The position numbers and the translations under genes were made by a program. 5,120 nt of DNA, taken from positions 1 to 5,120 of the forward strand of contig CAZVWJ010000095.1 in assembly GCA_964631325.1 (NCBI GenBank), read 5' to 3'. How positions within the stretch are numbered: position 1 is the stretch's first letter; each line of letters opens with the position of its first letter. The notes below the pieces were generated by a model. The model saw nothing but the letters and a program-made list of their open reading frames with translations, did not search any database and had not been told where the DNA came from. This document shows, piece after piece, positions 1-4,942 of this stretch. This stretch comes from CAZVWJ01 sp964631325. Lineage in GTDB: Bacteria; T1Sed10-126.

Positions 1-53
1 GTGGAAGCGAGTGCCCTGAATTTTAACAGATCTCACCAAAATGATATGCGACC

Positions 54-116
54 AAAAAGTTAAAGTACGATACTAATTCGCAATAACTTAAAAACTTAAA
101 GTACGATACGAATTCG
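54..116 (+). repeat. Repeat R, one partial and one near-complete copy in tandem
   Basis: Positions 81-109 are identical over 29 bases to the first 29 bases of the 35-base repeat R seen three times at 4380-4977. R is CAAT, then AACTTAAA twice, then GTACGATAC, then CATCCG. Here the last block is replaced by GAATTCG. Positions 54-73 match the inner 20 bases with one mismatch. The block TACGATAC(T/G)AATTCG therefore occurs at 66-80 and 102-116, exactly 36 bases apart. The pair lies directly upstream of the pckG promoter. It may be a dispersed repeat that happens to sit here, or a pair of binding sites; the sequence does not decide. Confidence 0.8.
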
Positions 117-122
117 GTACCA

Positions 123-152
123 TTTACAACCCCTAATAAATTTAGATATACT
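123..152 (+). promoter_or_regulatory. Sigma70-like promoter of the pckG operon
   Basis: A -35 box TTTACA (123-128) and a -10 box TATACT (147-152) are separated by 18 bases. Each differs from consensus at one position. Transcription would start near 159-160, leaving a leader of about 87 bases before the pckG start codon. It is the best promoter-like pair seen ahead of pckG. It begins only a few bases after the R repeat pair. Confidence 0.6.
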
Positions 153-170
153 TTAGCAGATATTCAGTTA

Positions 171-209
171 AAAGGTGCAAAAATGAATATTTATCCAATT
201 AAATTGTAA
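171..209 (+). promoter_or_regulatory. Possible upstream mini-ORF in the pckG leader
   Basis: A Shine-Dalgarno-like AAAGGTG (171-177) sits five bases ahead of an ATG at 183. That ATG opens an eight-codon frame, MNIYPIKL, ending in TAA at 207-209. It would be translated from the pckG leader and stops 23 bases before the pckG Shine-Dalgarno site. AT-rich runs, including T6 and T7 tracts, follow it. Leader peptides of this size can couple translation to downstream expression. Such a short frame can also arise by chance in AT-rich DNA, so this is a weak call. Confidence 0.22.
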
Positions 210-246
210 TTTTTTAACGACTTACTTTTTTTAGGAGGTTTCTAAT

Positions 247-2091
247 ATGCTGGACGAAGAAAACCGGCAGAAACTGGAAGCACTGGAGCTACCCAAAGTC
301 ACGGAAATTGTGGAAAAGACAATTGAACGGTGTAAGCCGGAGAAGGTCACAGTAATTACCGACGCCGCAGAAGACATCGAACACGTCCGCCAGGCGGCAA
401 TTGAAAAAGGTGAAGAAATGCCGCTGGAACTGGAGGGCCACACGGTTCACTGGGACGGATTCAACGACCAGGCCCGGGACAAGGAGAACACAAAATACCT
501 GTTGCCCGAGGGCGAAGAAATGGGCGAAAGGATTAATTCAATTGAACGTCAAAAAGGCCTGGAAGAGGTCCTCTCTTACCTGGAGGACGCGATGGAAGGC
601 AAAGAAATGTTTGTCCGGTTCTTTTCGCTGGGCCCAAAGAACTCGGAGTTTACCCTGCCCGCGCTTCAGATTACCGACTCTGCCTACGTTGCCCACAGCG
701 AGGATCTGCTCTATCGGGCGGGCTACAGTGAATTTGAAAAATTAGACGCCGGGGACGAATTCTTTCACTTTATTCATTCCGCCGGCGAACTCGACGAAAA
801 CAATACCAGCAAAAATATCGACAAACGGCGGGTCTACATCGACCTCGAGGAAAAACGGGTCTTCTCAACCAACACCCAGTATGGGGGGAACACAATAGGT
901 CTGAAGAAGCTGGCCTTCCGGCTGGCGATCAAGAAGGCCTCGAAGGAAGGCTGGCTCGCCGAACACATGTTTGTAATGGGCGCTAACGGGCCCGGCGACC
1001 GGACGACTTACTTCACCGGCGCTTTCCCCAGCGCCTGCGGAAAGACCAGCACCGCGATGATTCCCGGCCAGTCCGTGGTCGGTGACGACATCGCCTATCT
1101 GCGGGACATCGACGACCAGGTGCGGGCAGTCAACGTGGAAAGCGGTATCTTCGGGATTATCCGCGATGTCAACCCCGAGGACGATCCGTTGATTTACAAG
1201 GTGCTGAACACGCCCCGGGAAATGATTTTCTCGAACGTGCTCGTCTCGGAGAATGAACCCTACTGGATGGGGATGGGCGAAGAAATACCGGAGAGCGGCC
1301 GCAACCACTCCGGGGAATGGCACAAGGGCAAGACCGACGACGAGGGCAACGAGATAACACCCTCGCACCGCAACGCCCGCTACACGATCCGGATCAGCGA
1401 CCTGGACAACGCCGACCCGAAAGCGGACGCCCCGGAAGGCGTGCCGGTCGAAGGGATCGTCTACGGCGGGCGCGACTCGGACACCTCGGTGCCGGTAGCC
1501 GAATCACTGAGCTGGGAACACGGCGTGATGATTGGCGCCACCCTGGAGTCGGAAACTACGGCGGCAACGCTCGGAGACGCCGGGATCCGCAACCACAACC
1601 CGATGGCCAACCTCGACTTTGTTTCCCTGCCACTGGGCAATTACATAGAAAACCATTTTCAGTTCGGTCAAAAGCTGGCCGATCCACCGACAATTTACGG
1701 AGTCAACTACTTTCTCCGGGAAAACGGCGAAGGAGAGTTCCTGAACGCAATCCTCGACAAAAAGGTCTGGTTGATGTGGATGGAAGGCCGGGTGCACGGG
1801 GACTTTGAGGCCGTGGACACGCCGGTCGGCCGCATCCCCTACTACTCAGATCTGGCGGGGCTGTTTCCCAAGCACCTGGGCAAGGAATACACGGAAGCCG
1901 AATACGAACGCCAGTTCGCCATCCGCACCGACAAATACCTGGCCAAGGTGGACCGCATGAAGGAATCCTTTGCCGAGGAACAGGCTGTCCCCAAGCGGCT
2001 CATCAAGGAACTCAAAGGCCAGGAAAAACGACTGCGGAAAGCTAAACAGGAGCACGGTTCTGCCGTAATCTCGCCGGACAAATTCGTTTAA
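247..2091 (+). CDS. pckG: Phosphoenolpyruvate carboxykinase, GTP-type
   Basis: This cytoplasmic enzyme interconverts oxaloacetate and phosphoenolpyruvate plus CO2 using GTP/GDP and normally starts gluconeogenesis. At 614 residues it has the usual GTP-PEPCK length. Visible motifs, in order: FSLGP and TDSAYV near 126-146; YGGN (212-215) followed by KK (220-221), where the second Lys matches the metal-ligand Lys; AEH with H240, the metal-ligand His; P-loop PSACGKT (261-267) with the family's reactive Cys at 264; VGDDIA (278-283) with a metal-binding Asp; GGR (407-409); and SWEHGVMIGA (422-431). The region equivalent to the guanine-binding loop, around 498-512, reads FLNAILDKKVWLMWM. It lacks the FLWPGFG-E/D-N pattern of well-known animal and corynebacterial enzymes. 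This may mark a subfamily and leaves exact nucleotide preference open. The ATG at 247 is set by AGGAGGT at 233-239, seven bases upstream. The pilZ gene follows after 20 bases, so the two are probably co-transcribed. Confidence 0.95.
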   Translation: MLDEENRQKLEALELPKVTEIVEKTIERCKPEKVTVITDAAEDIEHVRQAAIEKGEEMPLELEGHTVHWDGFNDQARDKENTKYLLPEGEEMGERINSIERQKGLEEVLSYLEDAMEGKEMFVRFFSLGPKNSEFTLPALQITDSAYVAHSEDLLYRAGYSEFEKLDAGDEFFHFIHSAGELDENNTSKNIDKRRVYIDLEEKRVFSTNTQYGGNTIGLKKLAFRLAIKKASKEGWLAEHMFVMGANGPGDRTTYFTGAFPSACGKTSTAMIPGQSVVGDDIAYLRDIDDQVRAVNVESGIFGIIRDVNPEDDPLIYKVLNTPREMIFSNVLVSENEPYWMGMGEEIPESGRNHSGEWHKGKTDDEGNEITPSHRNARYTIRISDLDNADPKADAPEGVPVEGIVYGGRDSDTSVPVAESLSWEHGVMIGATLESETTAATLGDAGIRNHNPMANLDFVSLPLGNYIENHFQFGQKLADPPTIYGVNYFLRENGEGEFLNAILDKKVWLMWMEGRVHGDFEAVDTPVGRIPYYSDLAGLFPKHLGKEYTEAEYERQFAIRTDKYLAKVDRMKESFAEEQAVPKRLIKELKGQEKRLRKAKQEHGSAVISPDKFV

Positions 2092-2096
2092 AAACC

Positions 2097-2103
2097 AGGG
2101 GGG
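2097..2103 (+). promoter_or_regulatory. Ribosome binding site deciding the TTG start of the PilZ gene
   Basis: AGGGGGG lies eight bases before a TTG at 2112, just after the pckG stop. The first in-frame ATG is at codon 32 and would remove a well-formed acidic N-terminal region, so the TTG start is preferred. Confidence 0.6.
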
Positions 2104-2111
2104 CACTCACT

Positions 2112-2666
2112 TTGAAAATTCCAAGCTATGTTCCGGTGAACCAAACGATTGACGAGATCAACGTGGAGGAGGAAGAACCCTTATCCGTATTCACGGAAAA
2201 TTTCATGCAAGCCTGCAGTGAGTTTACCAGTTTCCAGGAACTCATTGCGGCAAGTCCCTGGTCCGCGGACTACAGTAATTTTCCGGCCGGTTTAACGGTT
2301 GAAGATTTCAACGAGTTTATCGCTGAGAACACAACCTATAGCTCGTGGCCGGAGATGCTCAGCAAGGCGCTTGATAATTACTGGGGAAACACCGAAGCCA
2401 ACCGCCGGGAATACCCAAGGTATTCCTGTAATAAAACAGCAGTAATTGAACAGGGAAACGATCAGCTCCGCGGCACGGTCAAGGAGGTCTCCAAAAACGG
2501 AATGTGCCTGGAGACTCCGGCGCCGCTAAAAGAAGCGCGACTGACCCACGTTAAATTCAGTCCCCAGGGAAATACTCCCCGTGAAATCGGCGGGATCATC
2601 CGCTGGAACGCTAAAATTAACGACTCTGCTTACGAAAGCGGACTGGAAATAACGCGCAAGGAATAA
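2112..2666 (+). CDS. PilZ-domain protein with an uncharacterised N-terminal region
   Basis: This 184-residue, probably cytoplasmic protein carries a C-terminal PilZ domain (about 97-182), the common cyclic-di-GMP receptor fold. The RxxxR motif is REYPR (99-103). The second motif is EVSKNG (125-130), matching (D/N)xSxxG except for Glu at the first position. A typical late strand, ESGLEI, lies near 175-180. These residues make cyclic-di-GMP binding likely but not certain. The first 95 residues match no domain I recognise. They are acidic and contain two similar helical-looking stretches, FTSFQELIAASPW (38-50) and TYSSWPEMLSKALDNYW (75-91), suggesting an internal duplication. It starts at TTG with a good Shine-Dalgarno site, 20 bases after pckG, so it is probably the second gene of that operon. 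Its 3' half is duplicated at 4531-4941. Confidence 0.88.
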   Translation: MKIPSYVPVNQTIDEINVEEEEPLSVFTENFMQACSEFTSFQELIAASPWSADYSNFPAGLTVEDFNEFIAENTTYSSWPEMLSKALDNYWGNTEANRREYPRYSCNKTAVIEQGNDQLRGTVKEVSKNGMCLETPAPLKEARLTHVKFSPQGNTPREIGGIIRWNAKINDSAYESGLEITRKE

Positions 2667-2743
2667 AAAAACAATAGCCGCCGGCGAATATTTAAAGTTT
2701 TTGCGGCGTTCAAATCAAGGTTACAGATTAAAACAGCATCTAA
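2333..2743 (+). repeat. Parent copy of a 411-base segment duplicated at 4531-4941
   Basis: This stretch covers the 3' part of the PilZ gene and 77 bases beyond its stop. It aligns without any gap to 4531-4941. I count 43 differences by hand, about 89.5 percent identity. On the left, identity ends within about five bases of repeat R at 4491-4525. On the right it ends one or two bases before repeat R at 4943. Many differences are G-to-A or C-to-T in the downstream copy. Confidence 0.95.
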
Positions 2744-2769
2744 TCATTAGTATTGTTTATATAAAATCT

Positions 2770-2842
2770 CCTCCCCCTTGATGGGGGAGGACTAAGGTAG
2801 GGGTGAAATGAGTTATTCCCCTCTCCCCTGGGGGGAGAAGGG
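2770..2842. repeat. Two C/G-rich hairpin repeats between convergent genes
   Basis: CCTCCCCC (2770-2777) pairs with GGGGGAGG (2783-2790) around a five-base loop. A second stem runs 2818-2828 against 2832-2842 with one mismatch and a three-base loop. The two units share the order C-run, G-run, then an AAGG(T)AGG(GG)TGA-like tail, so they are tandem diverged copies of one element. The type resembles intergenic 'CTCCCCCTTGATGGGGGAGG' repeats found in many bacterial genomes. They sit between the PilZ and PorV-like stops and could slow transcription from both sides. No clear T-run follows either stem, so I do not call them intrinsic terminators. Confidence 0.75.
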
Positions 2843-2861
2843 ATAGGTGAGTAGTTACTTT

Positions 2862-3839
2862 TTAATTTCCAAACTCATATATGAGGGAGAGTTTCTGCTG
2901 GCGGCCCAACTCGCCAAATTCTACCATGGAAAAATCTACCTTGAATCGTTCATATGATAGTCCGCCGCCCAGGGTGAAGCCGTTATCCGCTTCCTGGGCT
3001 CCCTTGTAGCCCAGCCGCAGGTAAAACGTATCCCTGATTCCCAGCTCTCCACCGAGGGCAAAGTAGCCGTCCGCGTCGTCGGAAAACACGTAATCAAAAC
3101 CACCGCTGAACCGCAGGTTGTTTTCCGGAAACGGCCGCGTGTAATATACACCGACGTCATACTCAGCCGGAAGCGAATCCTCTTTCTTGTTTAAACTCAA
3201 TTCTCCGATGACGTTCCGCGCCGCCGCTCCCAGCCACAGGTGGTTTTCAACCAGCCGGTAGCGCCCGCCCAGGTCAAAAGAATAGGTCTCATCCGTGTAG
3301 CCTTCAATATTTTCCCTTACATACTTGCCCCGCAGTCCCACGGTTAATTCCGGCGTCAGTCGCTTACCGCCGCCTATCCCCACCGAAATATCGCCCGAGG
3401 AAAAATCACCCTCGCCGGTTACCGGCTCCAGGCCGTCAGAGCTGTTAGGATCTATCTTCGTCCGGTCCTGGCTCCCGTAATCCAGGTGCTTTACGTTAAC
3501 CCCGTAAGCTTCACCTTCGCGGCCCAGTGAGGTCATGTAGCTGAGGTTGTTGTAAGTAACCCCCTCAAAGATATCCGTCCTGGTCAGCGAACCGTTGCGG
3601 TTATTCACGTCCGCGTAGACCGCCGGGTTGAACTGGACCGCATAAGGATCAACCGGCGCCGCCACGTAAGCCGACCCCATCGCCGAACTTCGCGCCCCCG
3701 GGTCCACCTTCAAAAACACTCCCGCGGCTGATCCCTCGTCCCCGCTTCCCGCCCACAGGGGGGCTATAGCTATCGTCGAAAGCAATAGTCCAATAACCGT
3801 CAGTCTCAGAACAACAGCGTCTCTTTTTCTAATTGACAT
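2862..3839 (-). CDS. PorV/PorQ family outer-membrane beta-barrel protein
   Basis: The 325-residue product begins with a basic start (MSIRKR), a hydrophobic stretch (about 9-28) and a probable signal-peptidase site after Ala30 (PLWA, then GSGDEG). The mature N-terminus has the family signature AGVFLKVDPGARSSAMG followed by SAYVA (about 39-60), then DPYAVQFNPA (64-73). This is typical of PorV/PorQ-like (UPF0164-type) proteins. The rest alternates short polar turns with Gly- and aromatic-rich strands and ends in YEFGN, as expected for a barrel. PorV itself serves the type IX secretion system, but stand-alone relatives in many lineages have no known role and no secretion gene is in view, so the function is open. 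The ATG at 3839 has GAGAGGT (3845-3851) five bases upstream. The gene is convergent with pilZ. Confidence 0.85.
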   Translation of the reverse strand: MSIRKRDAVVLRLTVIGLLLSTIAIAPLWAGSGDEGSAAGVFLKVDPGARSSAMGSAYVAAPVDPYAVQFNPAVYADVNNRNGSLTRTDIFEGVTYNNLSYMTSLGREGEAYGVNVKHLDYGSQDRTKIDPNSSDGLEPVTGEGDFSSGDISVGIGGGKRLTPELTVGLRGKYVRENIEGYTDETYSFDLGGRYRLVENHLWLGAAARNVIGELSLNKKEDSLPAEYDVGVYYTRPFPENNLRFSGGFDYVFSDDADGYFALGGELGIRDTFYLRLGYKGAQEADNGFTLGGGLSYERFKVDFSMVEFGELGRQQKLSLIYEFGN

Positions 3840-3904
3840 TGGTAACCTCTCACTCCGTAATATTCAAGATTATTTTTTGCCGATAAAACTTAAATTCAGT
3901 CTCT

Positions 3905-4003
3905 CCCGGTCGTCATTCCGGGGCCTGACCCCGGAATCCAGCTTGACCTTGATGGGTCTCCCCGGTCGTCATTCCGGGGCCCCGACCCCGGAATCCAGCT
4001 TGA
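3905..4003. repeat. Tandem pair of 'ATTCCGGGG' hairpin repeats
   Basis: Two near-identical units start at 3905 and 3961, 56 bases apart. Each reads CCCGGTCGTC, then arm ATTCCGGGG, a loop of five or six bases, arm CCCCGGAAT, then CCAGCTTGA. The arms are 3915-3923 with 3929-3937, and 3971-3979 with 3986-3994. The loops are CCTGA and CCCCGA. This is a widespread class of bacterial intergenic palindrome whose role is not settled. It lies upstream of the PorV-like gene. Confidence 0.85.
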
Positions 4004-4060
4004 TTTTACGTTCTTTTAGCTCGCTGATCCACGCAGATAATTCAATTATTTTATTTAGCC
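3998..4060 (+). repeat. Segment repeated at 4419-4491
   Basis: The 63 bases from GCTTGATTTTACG to TTTATTTAGCC align with 4419-4491 with three substitutions and one 10-base gap. The gap is an extra unit of a 10-base tandem repeat (ACGCAGATGA then ACGCAAATAA at 4452-4471) that occurs once here. The parent runs directly into the 38-base palindrome. The copy runs directly into repeat R at the same base. Confidence 0.85.
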
Positions 4061-4061
4061 C

Positions 4062-4099
4062 ACATTATGCACGAAATTTTAAAATTTCGTGCATAATGT
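4062..4099. repeat. 38-base perfect palindrome
   Basis: Arm ACATTATGCACGAAATTTT (4062-4080) is followed with no spacer by its exact reverse complement (4081-4099). Perfect palindromes this long are rare and tend to be unstable unless maintained. It could be a minimal mobile or terminal-repeat remnant, a cruciform-forming site or a protein-binding site. No open reading frame goes with it. Confidence 0.95.
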
Positions 4100-4108
4100 T
4101 TATCTAAG

Positions 4109-4317
4109 ATACAGCACTCAAGGCTGTATGAGCAAATAAATCAAGTTGTAATATTGGCCCGTAAAATTACAGGATACTTTAAGTATATATATTCGCTCTA
4201 CTTGAGTGCTGGGTTAACCCAGCCTACAATCGAGTAGTTTTATTGTGAAGCTTCACCGCTAAAATTGCGTTGAGAGCCCTTTGCCAGCGCTAAACACTAA
4301 ATATGGTGCCTCGATTG
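4109..4317. repeat. Nested inverted repeats, possible structured RNA or element remnant
   Basis: Several stems overlap. ATACAGC (4109-4115) pairs with GCTGTAT (4123-4129). CAGCACTCAAG (4112-4122) pairs with CTTGAGTGCTG (4201-4211), a perfect 11-base match enclosing 78 bases. GCTGGGTTAACCCAGC (4208-4223) is a perfect 16-base palindrome. CAATCGAG (4227-4234) pairs with CTCGATTG (4310-4317). The first two stems compete for the same bases, so they could be alternative folds. No gene or promoter is evident. Confidence 0.6.
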
Positions 4318-4333
4318 AAGGCTGTCCTTCGGA

Positions 4334-4372
4334 CGGATAATTCGCGACAGTCACGCTGTCGTGAATTATCCG
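4334..4372. repeat. Strong 17-base-pair hairpin
   Basis: CGGATAATTCGCGACAG (4334-4350) pairs with CTGTCGTGAATTATCCG (4356-4372) around the loop TCACG, with one G-T pair. A smaller hairpin, GTCC-TTC-GGAC (4324-4334), abuts it. There is no T-run after the stem, so a Rho-independent terminator is not supported. Repeat R begins eight bases downstream. Confidence 0.85.
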
Positions 4373-4379
4373 GGTTAGT

Positions 4380-4414
4380 CAATAACTTAAAAACTTAAAG
4401 TACGATACCATCCG
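4380..4414 (+). repeat. Repeat R, copy 2 (full 35 bases)
   Basis: CAAT, AACTTAAA twice, GTACGATAC and CATCCG. Identical over all 35 bases to the copies at 4491 and 4943. It forms the left border of a segment copied from 3998-4060. Within R the only visible structure is the 8-base tandem repeat and a short GTAC palindrome. Confidence 0.95.
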
Positions 4415-4418
4415 TCTT

Positions 4419-4491
4419 GCTTGGTTTTACGTTCTATTAGCTCGCAGATCCACGCAGATGAACGCAAATAATTCAATTATTTTATTTAGCC
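4419..4491 (+). repeat. Diverged copy of 3998-4060 between two R repeats
   Basis: Apart from four bases (TCTT) after the first R, everything between R copies 2 and 3 is homologous to 3998-4060. Identity is 60 of 63 aligned bases plus a 10-base tandem-unit gain at 4452-4471. The homology stops exactly where R copy 3 starts. Confidence 0.85.
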
Positions 4492-4525
4492 AATAACTTA
4501 AAAACTTAAAGTACGATACCATCCG
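4491..4525 (+). repeat. Repeat R, copy 3 (full 35 bases)
   Basis: Identical to copies 2 and 4. It separates the copied 3998-4060 segment from the copied PilZ segment. In the reading frame of the PilZ copy, a TAA inside R closes the frame from upstream. R therefore does not supply a longer coding sequence. Confidence 0.95.
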
Positions 4526-4942
4526 ATTCCAACCTATAACTCGTGGCCGGAAATGCTCAGCGAGGCACTTGATAATTACTGGGGAGACACCGAGACCAAC
4601 CGCCGGGAATACCCGAGGTATTCCTGTAATAAAACAGCGGTAATTGAACAAGGAAACGACCAGATCCGCGGCACGGTCAAGGAAGTCTCCAAAAACGGGA
4701 TGTGCTTGCAGACTCCAACGCCGCTAAAAGAAGCACGACTGACCCACGTTAAATTCAGTCCCCAGGAAAATACCCCCCGTAAAATTGGCGGGATCATCCG
4801 CTGGAACGCTAAAATCAGCAATTCAGCTTATGAAAGTGGATTGGAAATAACACGGAAAGAATAAGAAAACAATAGCCACCGGCAAATTTTTAAAGTTTTG
4901 GCGGCGTACAAATCAAAGTTACAGATTAAAACGACATCTAAC
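4526..4942 (+). repeat. R-bounded segment copied from the PilZ locus
   Basis: The whole interval between R copies 3 and 4 is 417 bases. Of these, 4531-4941 align ungapped to 2333-2743. The right border of homology coincides with the start of R copy 4, and only about five bases separate the left border from R copy 3. The segment thus consists of a partial gene, its stop and 77 bases of flank, framed by direct 35-base repeats. Confidence 0.95.
4553..4864 (+). CDS. Truncated PilZ-domain paralogue in an R-bounded segment
   Basis: The 103-residue frame is about 90 percent identical in protein to the C-terminal part of the 2112-2666 product, starting at its residue 82. It keeps the whole PilZ domain, including REYPR (18-22) and EVSKNG (44-49), but lacks most of the N-terminal region. 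There is no deletion, insertion or stop in the 411-base alignment. My codon-by-codon count gives 22 synonymous and 10 amino-acid-changing differences, a pattern of protein-level constraint. Against function, it has no clear Shine-Dalgarno site or promoter, and the homology starts inside the parent gene, so it may be a gene fragment. The frame stays open upstream of the ATG to a TAA inside repeat R, without another standard start. Both a small stand-alone PilZ protein and a recently captured remnant remain possible. Confidence 0.5.
   Translation: MLSEALDNYWGDTETNRREYPRYSCNKTAVIEQGNDQIRGTVKEVSKNGMCLQTPTPLKEARLTHVKFSPQENTPRKIGGIIRWNAKISNSAYESGLEITRKE

Larger units (their letters stand above)
3840..4552. 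other. 713-base region without a credible gene, dense in repeats
   Basis: No frame here has a ribosome site together with protein-like composition. An open stretch at 3877-4107 runs straight through hairpin repeats and a palindrome and is judged non-coding. In order the region contains the upstream sequence of the PorV-like gene, two tandem 'CGTCATTCCGGGG' hairpins, a segment repeated at 4419-4491, a 38-base palindrome, nested inverted repeats, a long hairpin and two copies of repeat R. No convincing promoter for the PorV-like gene could be picked out; its first 60 upstream bases are AT-rich with several weak candidates. Confidence 0.7.

Noticed and set aside
1..63. C-terminal end of a gene entering from the left
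   Set aside because: Frame 1 is open for 20 codons (VEASALNFNRSHQNDMRPKS) and stops at 61-63 inside the partial R repeat. It is too short to tell from chance and I recognise no family.
865..1368. 167-codon open frame on the minus strand inside pckG
   Set aside because: It is antisense to the most conserved part of pckG and has the GC-rich frame-shadow composition expected there.
2677..2707. Rho-independent terminator after the PilZ gene
   Set aside because: The GCCGC/GCGGC stem is only five pairs with a 21-base loop, no T-run follows, and the stem is not kept intact in the downstream copy.
3840..3900. Promoter of the PorV-like gene
   Set aside because: Several AT-rich hexamer pairs are possible on the minus strand, such as TTTAAG with TAATCT at 16 bases, but none stands out from background.
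3877..4107. 76-codon open frame on the + strand
   Set aside because: It is built from two hairpin repeats, a dispersed segment and the 38-base palindrome, and has no ribosome binding site. The repeated PESSL-type peptides are translations of the hairpins.
4491..4525. Promoter inside repeat R driving the PilZ copy
   Set aside because: TACGAT could serve as a poor -10 box, but no -35-like hexamer lies 16-18 bases upstream, and the same repeat sits elsewhere without a gene directly after it.
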